Notes under the pieces: model-generated
What the model saw: only the letters and a program-made list of their open reading frames with translations
The model's database searches: none
Told to the model about the DNA's origin: nothing
Translations under genes and position numbers: made by a program
Source: CAZRHR01 sp964578885
Lineage (GTDB): Bacteria > Bacteroidota > Bacteroidia > CAIKAF01
Assembly: GCA_964578885.1 (NCBI GenBank)
Contig: CAZOEO010000008.1
Coordinates: 68,311 to 132,310, forward strand
DNA: 64,000 nt
Reading direction: 5' to 3'
Shown: one piece after another, positions 54,640 to 61,504 of the stretch
Layout: each line of letters begins with the position of its first letter
Numbering within the stretch: position 1 is the first letter of the stretch

Positions 54640-56061
54640 GTGACCAGACCCTTTGTTATTCACGCTTTTGGACCTTTCCTGGCCTTTTTGGTTTGGCGTT
54701 TGGCGCTTTGGTGGCTGCCGGATGCTTCGGCCTTGGTGCTGGGCATGACCACATGGATGGTTACCTGGTGGCTTCAGGGAAAAGTCCCCATGGCCGTAGT
54801 GGCTCTTTTGCCATTGGTTGTTTTTCCCATGCTTGGCGTCATGTCCATGAAAGAAACAGCGGCGCCTTACGGAGATCCCATCGTATTTCTGTTTTTAGGC
54901 GGATTTCTCTTAGGAACTGCCCTGGAAAAATGGCAGTTGCACCGCAGAATTGCCCTGCATATTCTTCGCTGGTCCGGGCATCAATCATCCCAAATTGTCT
55001 TGGGTTTTATTGTAGCCACGGCCTTGCTTAGCATGTGGATTTCAAATACCGCTACTGCTATGATGATGTGGCCTATAGCCATGAGCATCATTGCCTTGTT
55101 GGAAAAAGAATCGGGAAAATCTGCCGCCGTTTTAAGTAAATCGCTCATGCTTTCCGTTGCCTATGCAAGTAGCATCGGCGGAATGGGAACGTTGATCGGA
55201 ACACCGCCCAATACAGTCATGCGTGGCATTGTTCAGCAAATGACAGGCTATGAAATTGGTTTCATGGATTGGATGTTGCTGGCCATGCCTTTGGTGTTGA
55301 TATTATTGTTCCTACTTTACGTATTGGTCACTAGAATTTGTTTGCAACCGGAAAAACTTGAAGGCGATGTGGCCAAAGTGGTGGAAACTGAAATTGAAAA
55401 GTTAGGTCCGGTGTCCACGGCCGAAAAGCGGGTGATGGGTATTTTTCTGGTGACCGCCCTTTGCTGGATGTTCAGAGCCCTTTTGAATGAAATTTTACCC
55501 GTCGCCCTGGACGATACCGGTATTGCCATCATGGCAGGAGTCGCCATGTTTCTGATGCCCTCCGGCACGGAAAAAGGAAAACCACTTTTGCAATGGGACG
55601 ATGCCCAAAAAGTATCATGGGGAATTATTTTGCTCTTTGGCGGTGGTTTAAGTTTAGCCAAAGGCATGGAAGTGTCCGGTTTGGTTGGGATTTTGGGACA
55701 AACCATGGCAGATTGGAGTGCCGGTCAGGTGGGATTTTTAGTCATTTTATTCGTTGTGCTTGGCATTTTCCTCACTGAAGTCATGAGCAATGTGGCATTG
55801 GTGAACGTCTTGCTACCAGTGGTGATTGCTTTGGGATTGAGCCTGAAAACAGACGTGCTGCAATTTGCCATTCCACTTACCCTGGCCTCTTCATGTGCTT
55901 TTATGCTTCCCATGGCCACGCCGCCAAATGCGGTGGTATTCGCTTCCGGAAAACTTCAAATAAAAGACATGATGCGGGTTGGACTATGGCTCAACCTTTT
56001 GGCCGTATTGTGCATTTTGGCCTTGTGGTGGACACTGGGAGAATGGGTTTTTAAGGTGTAA
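54640..56061 (+). CDS. DASS/SLC13-family anion symporter
   Basis: 473 residues starting at GTG, with about 11 transmembrane helices. The two substrate and sodium-site motifs of the family are visible: WISNTATAMMMWP and LPMATPPNAVVFASG, along with GGMGTLIGTPPNTVM and EVMSNVALVNVLLP. Members carry dicarboxylates, citrate or sulfate with sodium. It is a single-gene unit ending at a terminator. Confidence 0.92.
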   Translation: MTRPFVIHAFGPFLAFLVWRLALWWLPDASALVLGMTTWMVTWWLQGKVPMAVVALLPLVVFPMLGVMSMKETAAPYGDPIVFLFLGGFLLGTALEKWQLHRRIALHILRWSGHQSSQIVLGFIVATALLSMWISNTATAMMMWPIAMSIIALLEKESGKSAAVLSKSLMLSVAYASSIGGMGTLIGTPPNTVMRGIVQQMTGYEIGFMDWMLLAMPLVLILLFLLYVLVTRICLQPEKLEGDVAKVVETEIEKLGPVSTAEKRVMGIFLVTALCWMFRALLNEILPVALDDTGIAIMAGVAMFLMPSGTEKGKPLLQWDDAQKVSWGIILLFGGGLSLAKGMEVSGLVGILGQTMADWSAGQVGFLVILFVVLGIFLTEVMSNVALVNVLLPVVIALGLSLKTDVLQFAIPLTLASSCAFMLPMATPPNAVVFASGKLQIKDMMRVGLWLNLLAVLCILALWWTLGEWVFKV

Positions 56062-56088
56062 AATACTTTTGGTTAAGTATTTATGAAT

Positions 56089-56115
56089 GAAAGCGTTCTT
56101 CTGTCGCTTTTTTTC
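56089..56115 (+). terminator. Intrinsic terminator of the DASS transporter gene
   Basis: AAAGCG pairs with CGCTTT over a 9-nt loop and runs into TTTTTTT, 28 nt after the stop. Confidence 0.72.
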
Positions 56116-56202
56116 CGAAAATAGTCCCGGAACAAGCTATAGCAGAGTCTGTCGAAACTAAAATATGATTCGGCTTAAAAGTCAGAATGAAGCTACAGAG
56201 AA

Positions 56203-56243
56203 TCGGTTAAAAACAACCACGAATCAGTTGGTTTTTAAACCGA
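56203..56243. repeat. Imperfect inverted repeat downstream of the SDR gene
   Basis: TCGGTTAAAAACAACC (from 56203) and GTTGGTTTTTAAACCGA (to 56243) pair with two one-base gaps. On the minus strand the right arm ends in GGTTGTTTTT, so it may be the SDR terminator, 48 nt past its stop. The rest of the 56116-56291 gap shows nothing else. Confidence 0.45.
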
Positions 56244-56291
56244 GTCTGGCCATGAAATGGACTTTTGCTTACAGGCTGGAATGCAAATATC

Positions 56292-57191
56292 TTATGACGT
56301 CGGGTTGGACGGCTTGGTTTTTCCCTTGATCATGGCTTCCACCATGTCCCAGGCTTCCGGTGGCACCATGTCGCCCACCCAAGTGAATTCTCCGCCATTT
56401 TTCATCCATTCTCCGCCATCTATGGTGATGACTTCTCCATTGATGTAAGAGGAGTAAACCGACATTAAAAATCCTGCCAGGTTGGCCAGTTCCTGGTGTT
56501 CGCCGAATCTGCCCACAGGCACTTTTTTCTCCAGGGATAAACCTTTTAAAAACTCTTCAGGAAAAAGGCGATCCCAGGCACCTGGCGTAGGAAATGGACC
56601 GGGTGCAATGGCGTTGAGACGAATGTTTCGGTTGCCCCATTCTACGGCCAAAGATCGGGTCATGGCCAAAACGCCTGCTTTTCCGCAAGCGGAAGGAACC
56701 ACATAGGCCGAACCTGTCCATGCATAAGTAGTTACGATGCTCAGCACATTCCCTTTCAACTGATTTTCCAGCCAATATTTTCCAAAGGCCAAAGTACAGT
56801 TATAGGAACCTTTTAATACAATATCTACCACCGAGTCAAAAGCCCGGTGACTTAAGCGTTCGGTAGGACTGATGAAATTTCCGGCCGCATTGTTGACCAA
56901 TCCCGTTACCTTTCCAAAGCGTTCGATACCAGCATTTAAGACTTTTTCTACCTGCTCATACACCCGAACATCGCAAGCCAATCCGAGGACTTCTCCACCG
57001 GTAAGGCTGCTCAGTTTGGCGGCCGCTTCCTGAATGACCGATTCGCGTCTGCCGCAGATGATGATTTTGGCGCCCAATTGGGAAAAATAGGTGGCCATGG
57101 CCAAACCCAAGCCTGTACCGCCACCGGTGATACAAATAACTTCTTCAGAAAGACTTCCTGCAGGAAGCATGGGATCGGTATAATGTGGCAT
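56292..57191 (-). CDS. SDR oxidoreductase, 2,4-dienoyl-CoA reductase-like
   Basis: 299 residues. Rossmann motif CITGGGTGLGLAMA, NNAAGNF, and the active-site stretch VTTYAWTGSAYVVPSACGKAG. That stretch matches the DECR type, where Tyr and Lys are spaced further apart than the usual YxxxK, so this is not a damaged SDR. Also LNAIAPGPFPTPGAWDRL and INGEVITIDGGEW. It should reduce 2,4-dienoyl-CoA with NADPH in unsaturated fatty acid breakdown. The thiolase at 38 kb could act in the same pathway. Confidence 0.87.
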   Translation of the reverse strand: MPHYTDPMLPAGSLSEEVICITGGGTGLGLAMATYFSQLGAKIIICGRRESVIQEAAAKLSSLTGGEVLGLACDVRVYEQVEKVLNAGIERFGKVTGLVNNAAGNFISPTERLSHRAFDSVVDIVLKGSYNCTLAFGKYWLENQLKGNVLSIVTTYAWTGSAYVVPSACGKAGVLAMTRSLAVEWGNRNIRLNAIAPGPFPTPGAWDRLFPEEFLKGLSLEKKVPVGRFGEHQELANLAGFLMSVYSSYINGEVITIDGGEWMKNGGEFTWVGDMVPPEAWDMVEAMIKGKTKPSNPTS

Positions 57192-57291
57192 TGGTTTTTT
57201 CTTTTAAAAGTAGAGGTTTTTTGAAGATTCGCGCATTCGTTCACCAACCTTAACAGGGAAAAGGGGAAAAGGTTGGGGGAGGAGGACTTTC

Positions 57292-57325
57292 CTAAAAACA
57301 AAAAACCCTCAGCCTGAACTGAGGG
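57292..57325 (-). terminator. Intrinsic terminator after tRNA-Asp
   Basis: Minus strand: CCCTCAG, loop TTCAGG, CTGAGGG, then TTTTTTGTTTTT. Perfect 7-bp stem, 13 nt after the tRNA 3' end. Confidence 0.88.
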
Positions 57326-57337
57326 TCTTTGCTTAAA

Positions 57338-57412
57338 GCGGTCCGGACGGGACTCGAACCCGCGACCTCCGGCGTGACAGGCCGGCATTCTAACCAGCTG
57401 AACTACCGAACC
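57338..57412 (-). tRNA. tRNA-Asp (anticodon GTC)
   Basis: 75 nt without encoded CCA. The acceptor stem GGTTCGG/CCGGACC has one G-U pair. D-arm GTTCAGCTGGTTAGAAT, anticodon arm CCGGCCTGTCACGCCGG with loop CTGTCAC, and T-arm GCGGGTTCGAGTCCCGT all fold. Discriminator base G. Single tRNA with its own terminator. Confidence 0.96.
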
Positions 57413-57505
57413 GTTTTGTGGAGTGCAAATGTAGAGGGTTTCTCACAACTTCCAAATTTTTTTTCGTGCTTTTAGGCTAAAATGCAAAAAATCAAATAGA
57501 TATTT

Positions 57506-58435
57506 TTAAAGTGTTTTTTGTCGATGGATAAAATAAGCCCATAAAACCTCCTCGAATCCACGGTTGATGTCCGCCGGAATCCAGGTGGCTCCATATTTGG
57601 CCGCGCCCATCGACATGGTTTCCGTCATCTTTTTCATGGCCGAGACATATTGCTCTTTTACGGCGGAAGGCATCGCTTTCACTTCCAGTCCTGTTTCCAG
57701 ATCCACAAATTTAAAAGGACGATTGGGCAGGTTAAAATCCAGTTCAAGGGCTTCATCGACCACGTGAAACAACAAGGTTTCATGTTTTTGATGGCGCAAA
57801 TGACGGATGGCGTCCAGTACTTCTTCGGTATGATTTGGTCCCGGGCCCATAAAGTCACTAAAAACCACCACCAAAGAGCGTCGCGGAAGTCTTTCGGCCA
57901 AATCGTGCATCACTTTGGCCGGATTCCCTTTTCTGGACAAAGGCGGCGTCTCAGACAATAATGGCTCCAAATGATGAAACAAAATCCGCTGGTGCGTTTG
58001 GCTCATTTTGGCCGGCAAATACGTACGCACCTCTTCATCGAACAACATTAAACCGGAGGCATCCCTTTGCCTGCGCATCACTTCGGACAAAGCCGCCGCA
58101 CACATGGCGCTAAAGGCCGCTTTATGCCGAATCAGTTTGGGCTTATGCTTACGGTCCGGAAAAAACATTGAGGCCGACTGGTCCACCACCAGATGACAAC
58201 GCAAATTGGTTTCCTCCTCGAAACGCTTCACAAACATTTTATCCGTCCGGCCATACAGCTTCCAATCGATAAAACGGGTCGTTTCTCCCGAGCGGTACGG
58301 CCTGTGTTCGGCAAATTCCACCGAAAACCCATGAAATGGCGAACGGTGCATGCCCGTAATAAAGCCCTCGACCACCTGTTTGGCTAAAAACTCAATGTTC
58401 GAAAACCGACTTAATGATTCAATGTCTATGGCCAT
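57506..58435 (-). CDS. DUF58 / von Willebrand A-like protein
   Basis: 309 residues. DUF58 motif (YRSGETTRFIDWKLYGRTDKMFVKRFEEE) followed by a vWA-like region with a MIDAS-type DQSASMFF and VVFSDFMGPG. In Bacteroidota such genes usually sit beside a MoxR AAA ATPase and BatA/B genes, where they form a metal-insertion or stress complex. No MoxR gene is next to it here; phoH lies 48 nt upstream. Confidence 0.87.
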   Translation of the reverse strand: MAIDIESLSRFSNIEFLAKQVVEGFITGMHRSPFHGFSVEFAEHRPYRSGETTRFIDWKLYGRTDKMFVKRFEEETNLRCHLVVDQSASMFFPDRKHKPKLIRHKAAFSAMCAAALSEVMRRQRDASGLMLFDEEVRTYLPAKMSQTHQRILFHHLEPLLSETPPLSRKGNPAKVMHDLAERLPRRSLVVVFSDFMGPGPNHTEEVLDAIRHLRHQKHETLLFHVVDEALELDFNLPNRPFKFVDLETGLEVKAMPSAVKEQYVSAMKKMTETMSMGAAKYGATWIPADINRGFEEVLWAYFIHRQKTL

Positions 58436-58483
58436 GAGGTAGGGTTTATATCAATGAATATTATCTGAAAAGGAAAAGAATAT

Positions 58484-59440
58484 TTATCTGATTTCCAATT
58501 TGTTGTACGCCAATAATATCTTTTTCACCAATTCATGACGCACCACGTCCTTTTCATTGAAATGGACAAAGCCAATGCCTTTCACTTTTTCAAGTACGCG
58601 CAGCGCTTCCGTAAGACCGGAGCGTTGATTTTTAGGTAAATCAATTTGGGTCGGGTCACCCGTCACAATGAACTTGGCGGACCGGCCCATCCGGGTCAAG
58701 AACATTTTCATTTGGTTGGGCGTCGCGTTTTGGCTTTCGTCCAGAATCACAAAGGCATGGTCCAGCGTGCGACCCCGCATATAGGCCAAAGGAGCAACTT
58801 GGATGATGCCCGCCTCATTGTATTGTTTGAGTTTATCCGCAGGAATCATGTCCCTCAACGCGTCCTGTAAAGGTTGGAGATAAGGAGCGAGTTTTTCATT
58901 CAAGTCACCCGGCAAAAAGCCCAGGTTTTCGCCCGCTTCCACGGCAGGGCGCGTTAAAATAATCCTTTTGACCTCTTTATTTTTCAGCGCTTTCACCGCC
59001 AGGGCCACAGCGATATAGGTTTTCCCCGTACCCGCCGGGCCACTGGCAAACACCAAATCATGTTGGGCACATTGTTCCACCAATTTCAACTGGTTTTGCG
59101 TGCGCGGTTTGATGGGTAAACCATCGTTGCCATAGAGGATGAGGTGACTTTCAGGCGCTTCCATTTTTTCCAGCACCTTTTCCCCTTGTTTGACCAAGTC
59201 TTCAATGGCCGAGCTGTCCAGCTGTCCCATTTTCTCGAAATAATTCAGGAGCAATAAAAACCGTTCTTGAAACAAGTCTAGGTCTTCCGCGGCCCCCATG
59301 ATTTTCAGTTCTTGCCCCCGAGCCACCAATTTAACCTTAGGAAAAAGCGATTTCAAAGTTTTGAGGTGGATATTGTTTACCCCATAAAACCGTACAGGGT
59401 CCAGGTCTTCAATTAAAAGAATCCGTTCGTTCAATGGCAA
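58484..59440 (-). CDS. phoH: PhoH-family ATPase / RNA-binding protein
   Basis: 318 residues. No ATG fits the conserved N-terminus (NERILLIEDLDPVRFYGVNN), so it must start at a TTG, either 59440 or 59434. PhoH core: Walker A VFASGPAGTGKTYIAVALA, TRPAVEAGENLGFLPGDL, Walker B AFVILDESQNATPNQMK and KFIVTGDPTQIDLP. Related to helicase ATPases with a KH-like N-terminus; linked to RNA metabolism, exact role unclear. Upstream is a good -7 box. Confidence 0.93.
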   Translation of the reverse strand: MPLNERILLIEDLDPVRFYGVNNIHLKTLKSLFPKVKLVARGQELKIMGAAEDLDLFQERFLLLLNYFEKMGQLDSSAIEDLVKQGEKVLEKMEAPESHLILYGNDGLPIKPRTQNQLKLVEQCAQHDLVFASGPAGTGKTYIAVALAVKALKNKEVKRIILTRPAVEAGENLGFLPGDLNEKLAPYLQPLQDALRDMIPADKLKQYNEAGIIQVAPLAYMRGRTLDHAFVILDESQNATPNQMKMFLTRMGRSAKFIVTGDPTQIDLPKNQRSGLTEALRVLEKVKGIGFVHFNEKDVVRHELVKKILLAYNKLEIR

Positions 59441-59451
59441 TGGTATTTCTA

Positions 59452-59459
59452 CAAAGGTA
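59452..59459 (-). promoter_or_regulatory. -7 box of phoH
   Basis: Minus-strand TACCTTTG, an exact match, ends 11 nt before the TTG at 59440 and 17 nt before the TTG at 59434. The 17-nt distance is closer to the yidC and wza-like promoters and favours 59434. No -33 TTG. Confidence 0.45.
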
Positions 59460-59580
59460 GGGCAGAATATGGAATGACATAGGCTTCCATTTTAAATTTA
59501 ACGAAGGAAAAAGGGCCGGCAGGCGCCCTATGCCAGGTTCGACGTTTTTCCTCCGGCGGGCCGGGTAGGTTAAGGATAAA

Positions 59581-59850
59581 ATGTTGGGTTGGGGCTTGGG
59601 TAAAGGGTGTGAAGAGAAAATGGGAATAGGAAAAATTTTGGATTAAACTTTCGGAAAAAAGGGGTTGGGAAAATTTGGGGTATTCGCTTTGAAATAAAGG
59701 GTTTATTTTAGAAACTAAATATAGGTGTAAACAGAGGTTGAAATATTTTAAATGTTGAGGGTGAGGAAGTTTTGGTGTTTTGGGGGAAGTTTTGTAATGT
59801 TAGGGTGGGAATTTTTTTGGGGGAAAGAGAAAAAAAAGTTGTTGAGGATT
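59581..59850 (+). other. C-depleted, G-rich tract with a G-quadruplex motif
   Basis: By hand count this 270-nt stretch has 89 G and only 7 C on the plus strand. It includes GGG-TT-GGGG-CTT-GGG-TAAA-GGG at 59586-59607, four G runs with short loops, which is a classical G-quadruplex pattern, and further G3-G5 runs near 59661-59680 and 59782-59822. No gene is seen in the whole 59460-59896 gap. It ends exactly where the first palindrome of the cassette array begins. Confidence 0.8.
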
Positions 59851-59870
59851 TAAACGCAATATTGCGTTTA
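59851..59870. repeat. Perfect 20-bp palindrome before cassette 1
   Basis: TAAACGCAAT followed by its exact reverse complement. Seven nt later comes the GTT core. The same AAACGCAAT/ATTGCGTTT sequence recurs at 61433-61454 before cassette 2. Confidence 0.9.
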
Positions 59871-59877
59871 TAGAATT

Positions 59878-59886
59878 GTTATAGGC
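59878..59886. other. Core site at the left end of cassette 1
   Basis: GTTATAGGC. Its exact reverse complement, GCCTATAAC, is at 61133-61141 just before the end of the cassette gene. In integrons the first bases of a cassette after the G/TT crossover pair with the R'' box after its gene, as here. Confidence 0.7.
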
Positions 59887-59896
59887 AATTTTTAGA

Positions 59897-61147
59897 ATGA
59901 CGAAACTTAAGAACGAATTACTAAAGGGGAAGGTCAGTTGGAACTCTTGGGTTAAAACAAACTCAAAGACAATTCTTGATTTTAGAAAGCTGGATTTAAA
60001 GGGAATTGATCTGCGTGATTATGAATTGGTTTCAGCAAAATTCAATGAAGCTATTTTAAGTGAAACAAAATTTACCCGTGCAAAGTTGTTTAGTGCAGTT
60101 TTCGCTGAGGCCAGTTTGAGAGAGGCTGTTTTCATTTCTGCCGAATTGAAAAAGGCGAATTTCATTCGTGCTGATTTGAGAAAAGCTTATTTTGAGAGAG
60201 CAAAGGGGCATTATGTATACTTTAGAGAAGCTAATTTATTTAGGGCAAAATTCCAAAATGCAGACTTCACGAAAAGTGATTTTATAAATGTGGACCTAAG
60301 AAGAGCAAATTTGAGCGGGGGGAATTTTTCTAATGCAAATTTCTATTTAGCCAATATGCGTTCTGCAAATTTGCAAAATGCAAACCTTCGGGATGCTTCT
60401 CTAATGATGGCAAATTTGACAGGAGCAGATTTAACAGGTGCTGACTTAACAGGTGCCAACCTTCAAGGTGCTCAATTAATCAGTACAAAGTTGGACAATG
60501 CAATTTTAGATGGGTGTAACATTTTTGGTATATCCGCTTGGGACATATCAACTCAAAATACCCAGCATAAAAATCTAGTAATAACAAGGCAAAATAGAAT
60601 AACTAGTAGGTCTTTACCTGACCCCATAATTACCGTTGACAATATAGAAGTTGCTCAGTTTGTATACTTATTACTAAGTAATCCTAAAGTTCGTGATGTG
60701 ATAGATACAATTACTTCTAAAGTTGTTTTGATTCTTGGAAGATTCACCCCTCCTAGATTATCAGTCTTACAGAGAATTCGTGATGAATTAAGGAATAAAA
60801 ATTATTTACCAATACTTTTTGACTTCGACAATGCCGAGAGTAGGGATATAACCGAAACAGTATCAACTTTAGCACATCTTTCGAGGTTTGTAATTGCTGA
60901 CTTAACTGACGCAAAGAGTATCCCACAGGAATTGTCAAGTATAGTTCCGAATTTGCCTTCTGTCCCCGTTGTGCCTATTATTTGGACTGCTGATAAGGAA
61001 TATGGAATGTTCGAGCATTTTAAGAAATATCCATGGGTTTTAGAAACACTTGTATACAATGACGAACTTGATTTAAGTAATGTAGTATTACAGACTGCTA
61101 TTGACAATTGTGAAGAGAAATTGAAAAAAACTGCCTATAACAGCTAA
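59897..61147 (+). CDS. Pentapeptide-repeat protein with TIR-like C-terminal domain
   Basis: 416 residues. Residues about 30-205 are A(D/N)LxxA-type pentapeptide repeats (ANLTGADLTGADLTGANLQG), which fold as a right-handed beta-helix. A linker (about 225-275, with TVDNIEVAQFVYLLL) leads to a C-terminal Rossmann-like domain (from LILGRFTPPRLSVLQ to the end). It has LPILFDFDNAESRDITETV, FVIADLTDAKSIPQEL and VPIIW. The SxPxEL stretch with Glu345 resembles the catalytic Glu segment of TIR NADases, but this is an inference. The gene starts 11 nt into cassette 1. Possible phage-defence or signalling effector. AT-rich. Confidence 0.8.
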   Translation: MTKLKNELLKGKVSWNSWVKTNSKTILDFRKLDLKGIDLRDYELVSAKFNEAILSETKFTRAKLFSAVFAEASLREAVFISAELKKANFIRADLRKAYFERAKGHYVYFREANLFRAKFQNADFTKSDFINVDLRRANLSGGNFSNANFYLANMRSANLQNANLRDASLMMANLTGADLTGADLTGANLQGAQLISTKLDNAILDGCNIFGISAWDISTQNTQHKNLVITRQNRITSRSLPDPIITVDNIEVAQFVYLLLSNPKVRDVIDTITSKVVLILGRFTPPRLSVLQRIRDELRNKNYLPILFDFDNAESRDITETVSTLAHLSRFVIADLTDAKSIPQELSSIVPNLPSVPVVPIIWTADKEYGMFEHFKKYPWVLETLVYNDELDLSNVVLQTAIDNCEEKLKKTAYNS

Positions 61148-61468
61148 GCTTTAGTGCACTTCGCAGAGCCAAGCATGAAAGATGCGTTGAAGGAAACCCT
61201 TGCCCGCCCCTCCCTATGGGTTTTACAATGTTTACTTTCCCATTTTTTTTTCAGGCAGGCGTTTTGACGGACTGGAATACACTTTGATGGAAAACCTCTA
61301 TTTATAAGGTTTTGTGGCACATGCAATGTCTTTAAAATCCATTGGTTTTAAAGAAAATAGTTTGTAAATTAGTTGTAGTTTTTGACCAATCATCTAATCA
61401 AATTCCATTGAAGAAGGCCACGATATGTGGAATATAAACGCAATTGCGTTTATAGGAATGTTGGGTGC
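61133..61468 (+). repeat. attC-like site of cassette 1
   Basis: Runs from GCCTATAAC (overlapping the gene's last codons) to GTTGGGTGC at the next crossover, 336 nt. The first part (61139-61231) matches 63853-63945 after the second gene in 89 of 93 positions. It contains small hairpins such as GCAT-gaaag-ATGC. The last part holds the palindrome at 61433-61454. It is longer than typical attC sites (about 60-140 nt). The middle, 61232-61432, shows no gene. Confidence 0.6.
61433..61454. repeat. Perfect 22-bp palindrome before cassette 2
   Basis: TATAAACGCAA followed by its exact reverse complement. Five nt after it is the GTT core (61460-61462). It matches the palindrome before cassette 1 except for a 2-nt centre and the end bases. 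Confidence 0.9.
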
Positions 61469-61504
61469 AAGCGTAAATGACAGACACAGTGATAACAACA
61501 GAAA

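Larger units (their letters stand above)
59879..61460 (+). mobile_element. Integron-like gene cassette 1
   Basis: Unit from TT of the first core to the G of the second core (GTTGGGTGC at 61460-61468). It contains one gene in one orientation, then a conserved repeat region. AT-rich compared with the rest of the window. No integrase or transposase is present. The shape is that of a cassette in an integron lacking a visible integrase. Confidence 0.6.

Noticed and set aside
56292..57191. Inactive SDR because YxxxK is missing
   Set aside because: The 2,4-dienoyl-CoA reductase subfamily has a different Tyr/Lys spacing, and its residues are present.
61144..61326. Minus-strand 60-residue ORF after the pentapeptide gene
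   Set aside because: It lies inside the conserved attC-like repeat, has no recognisable features, and its conservation is explained by the repeat.
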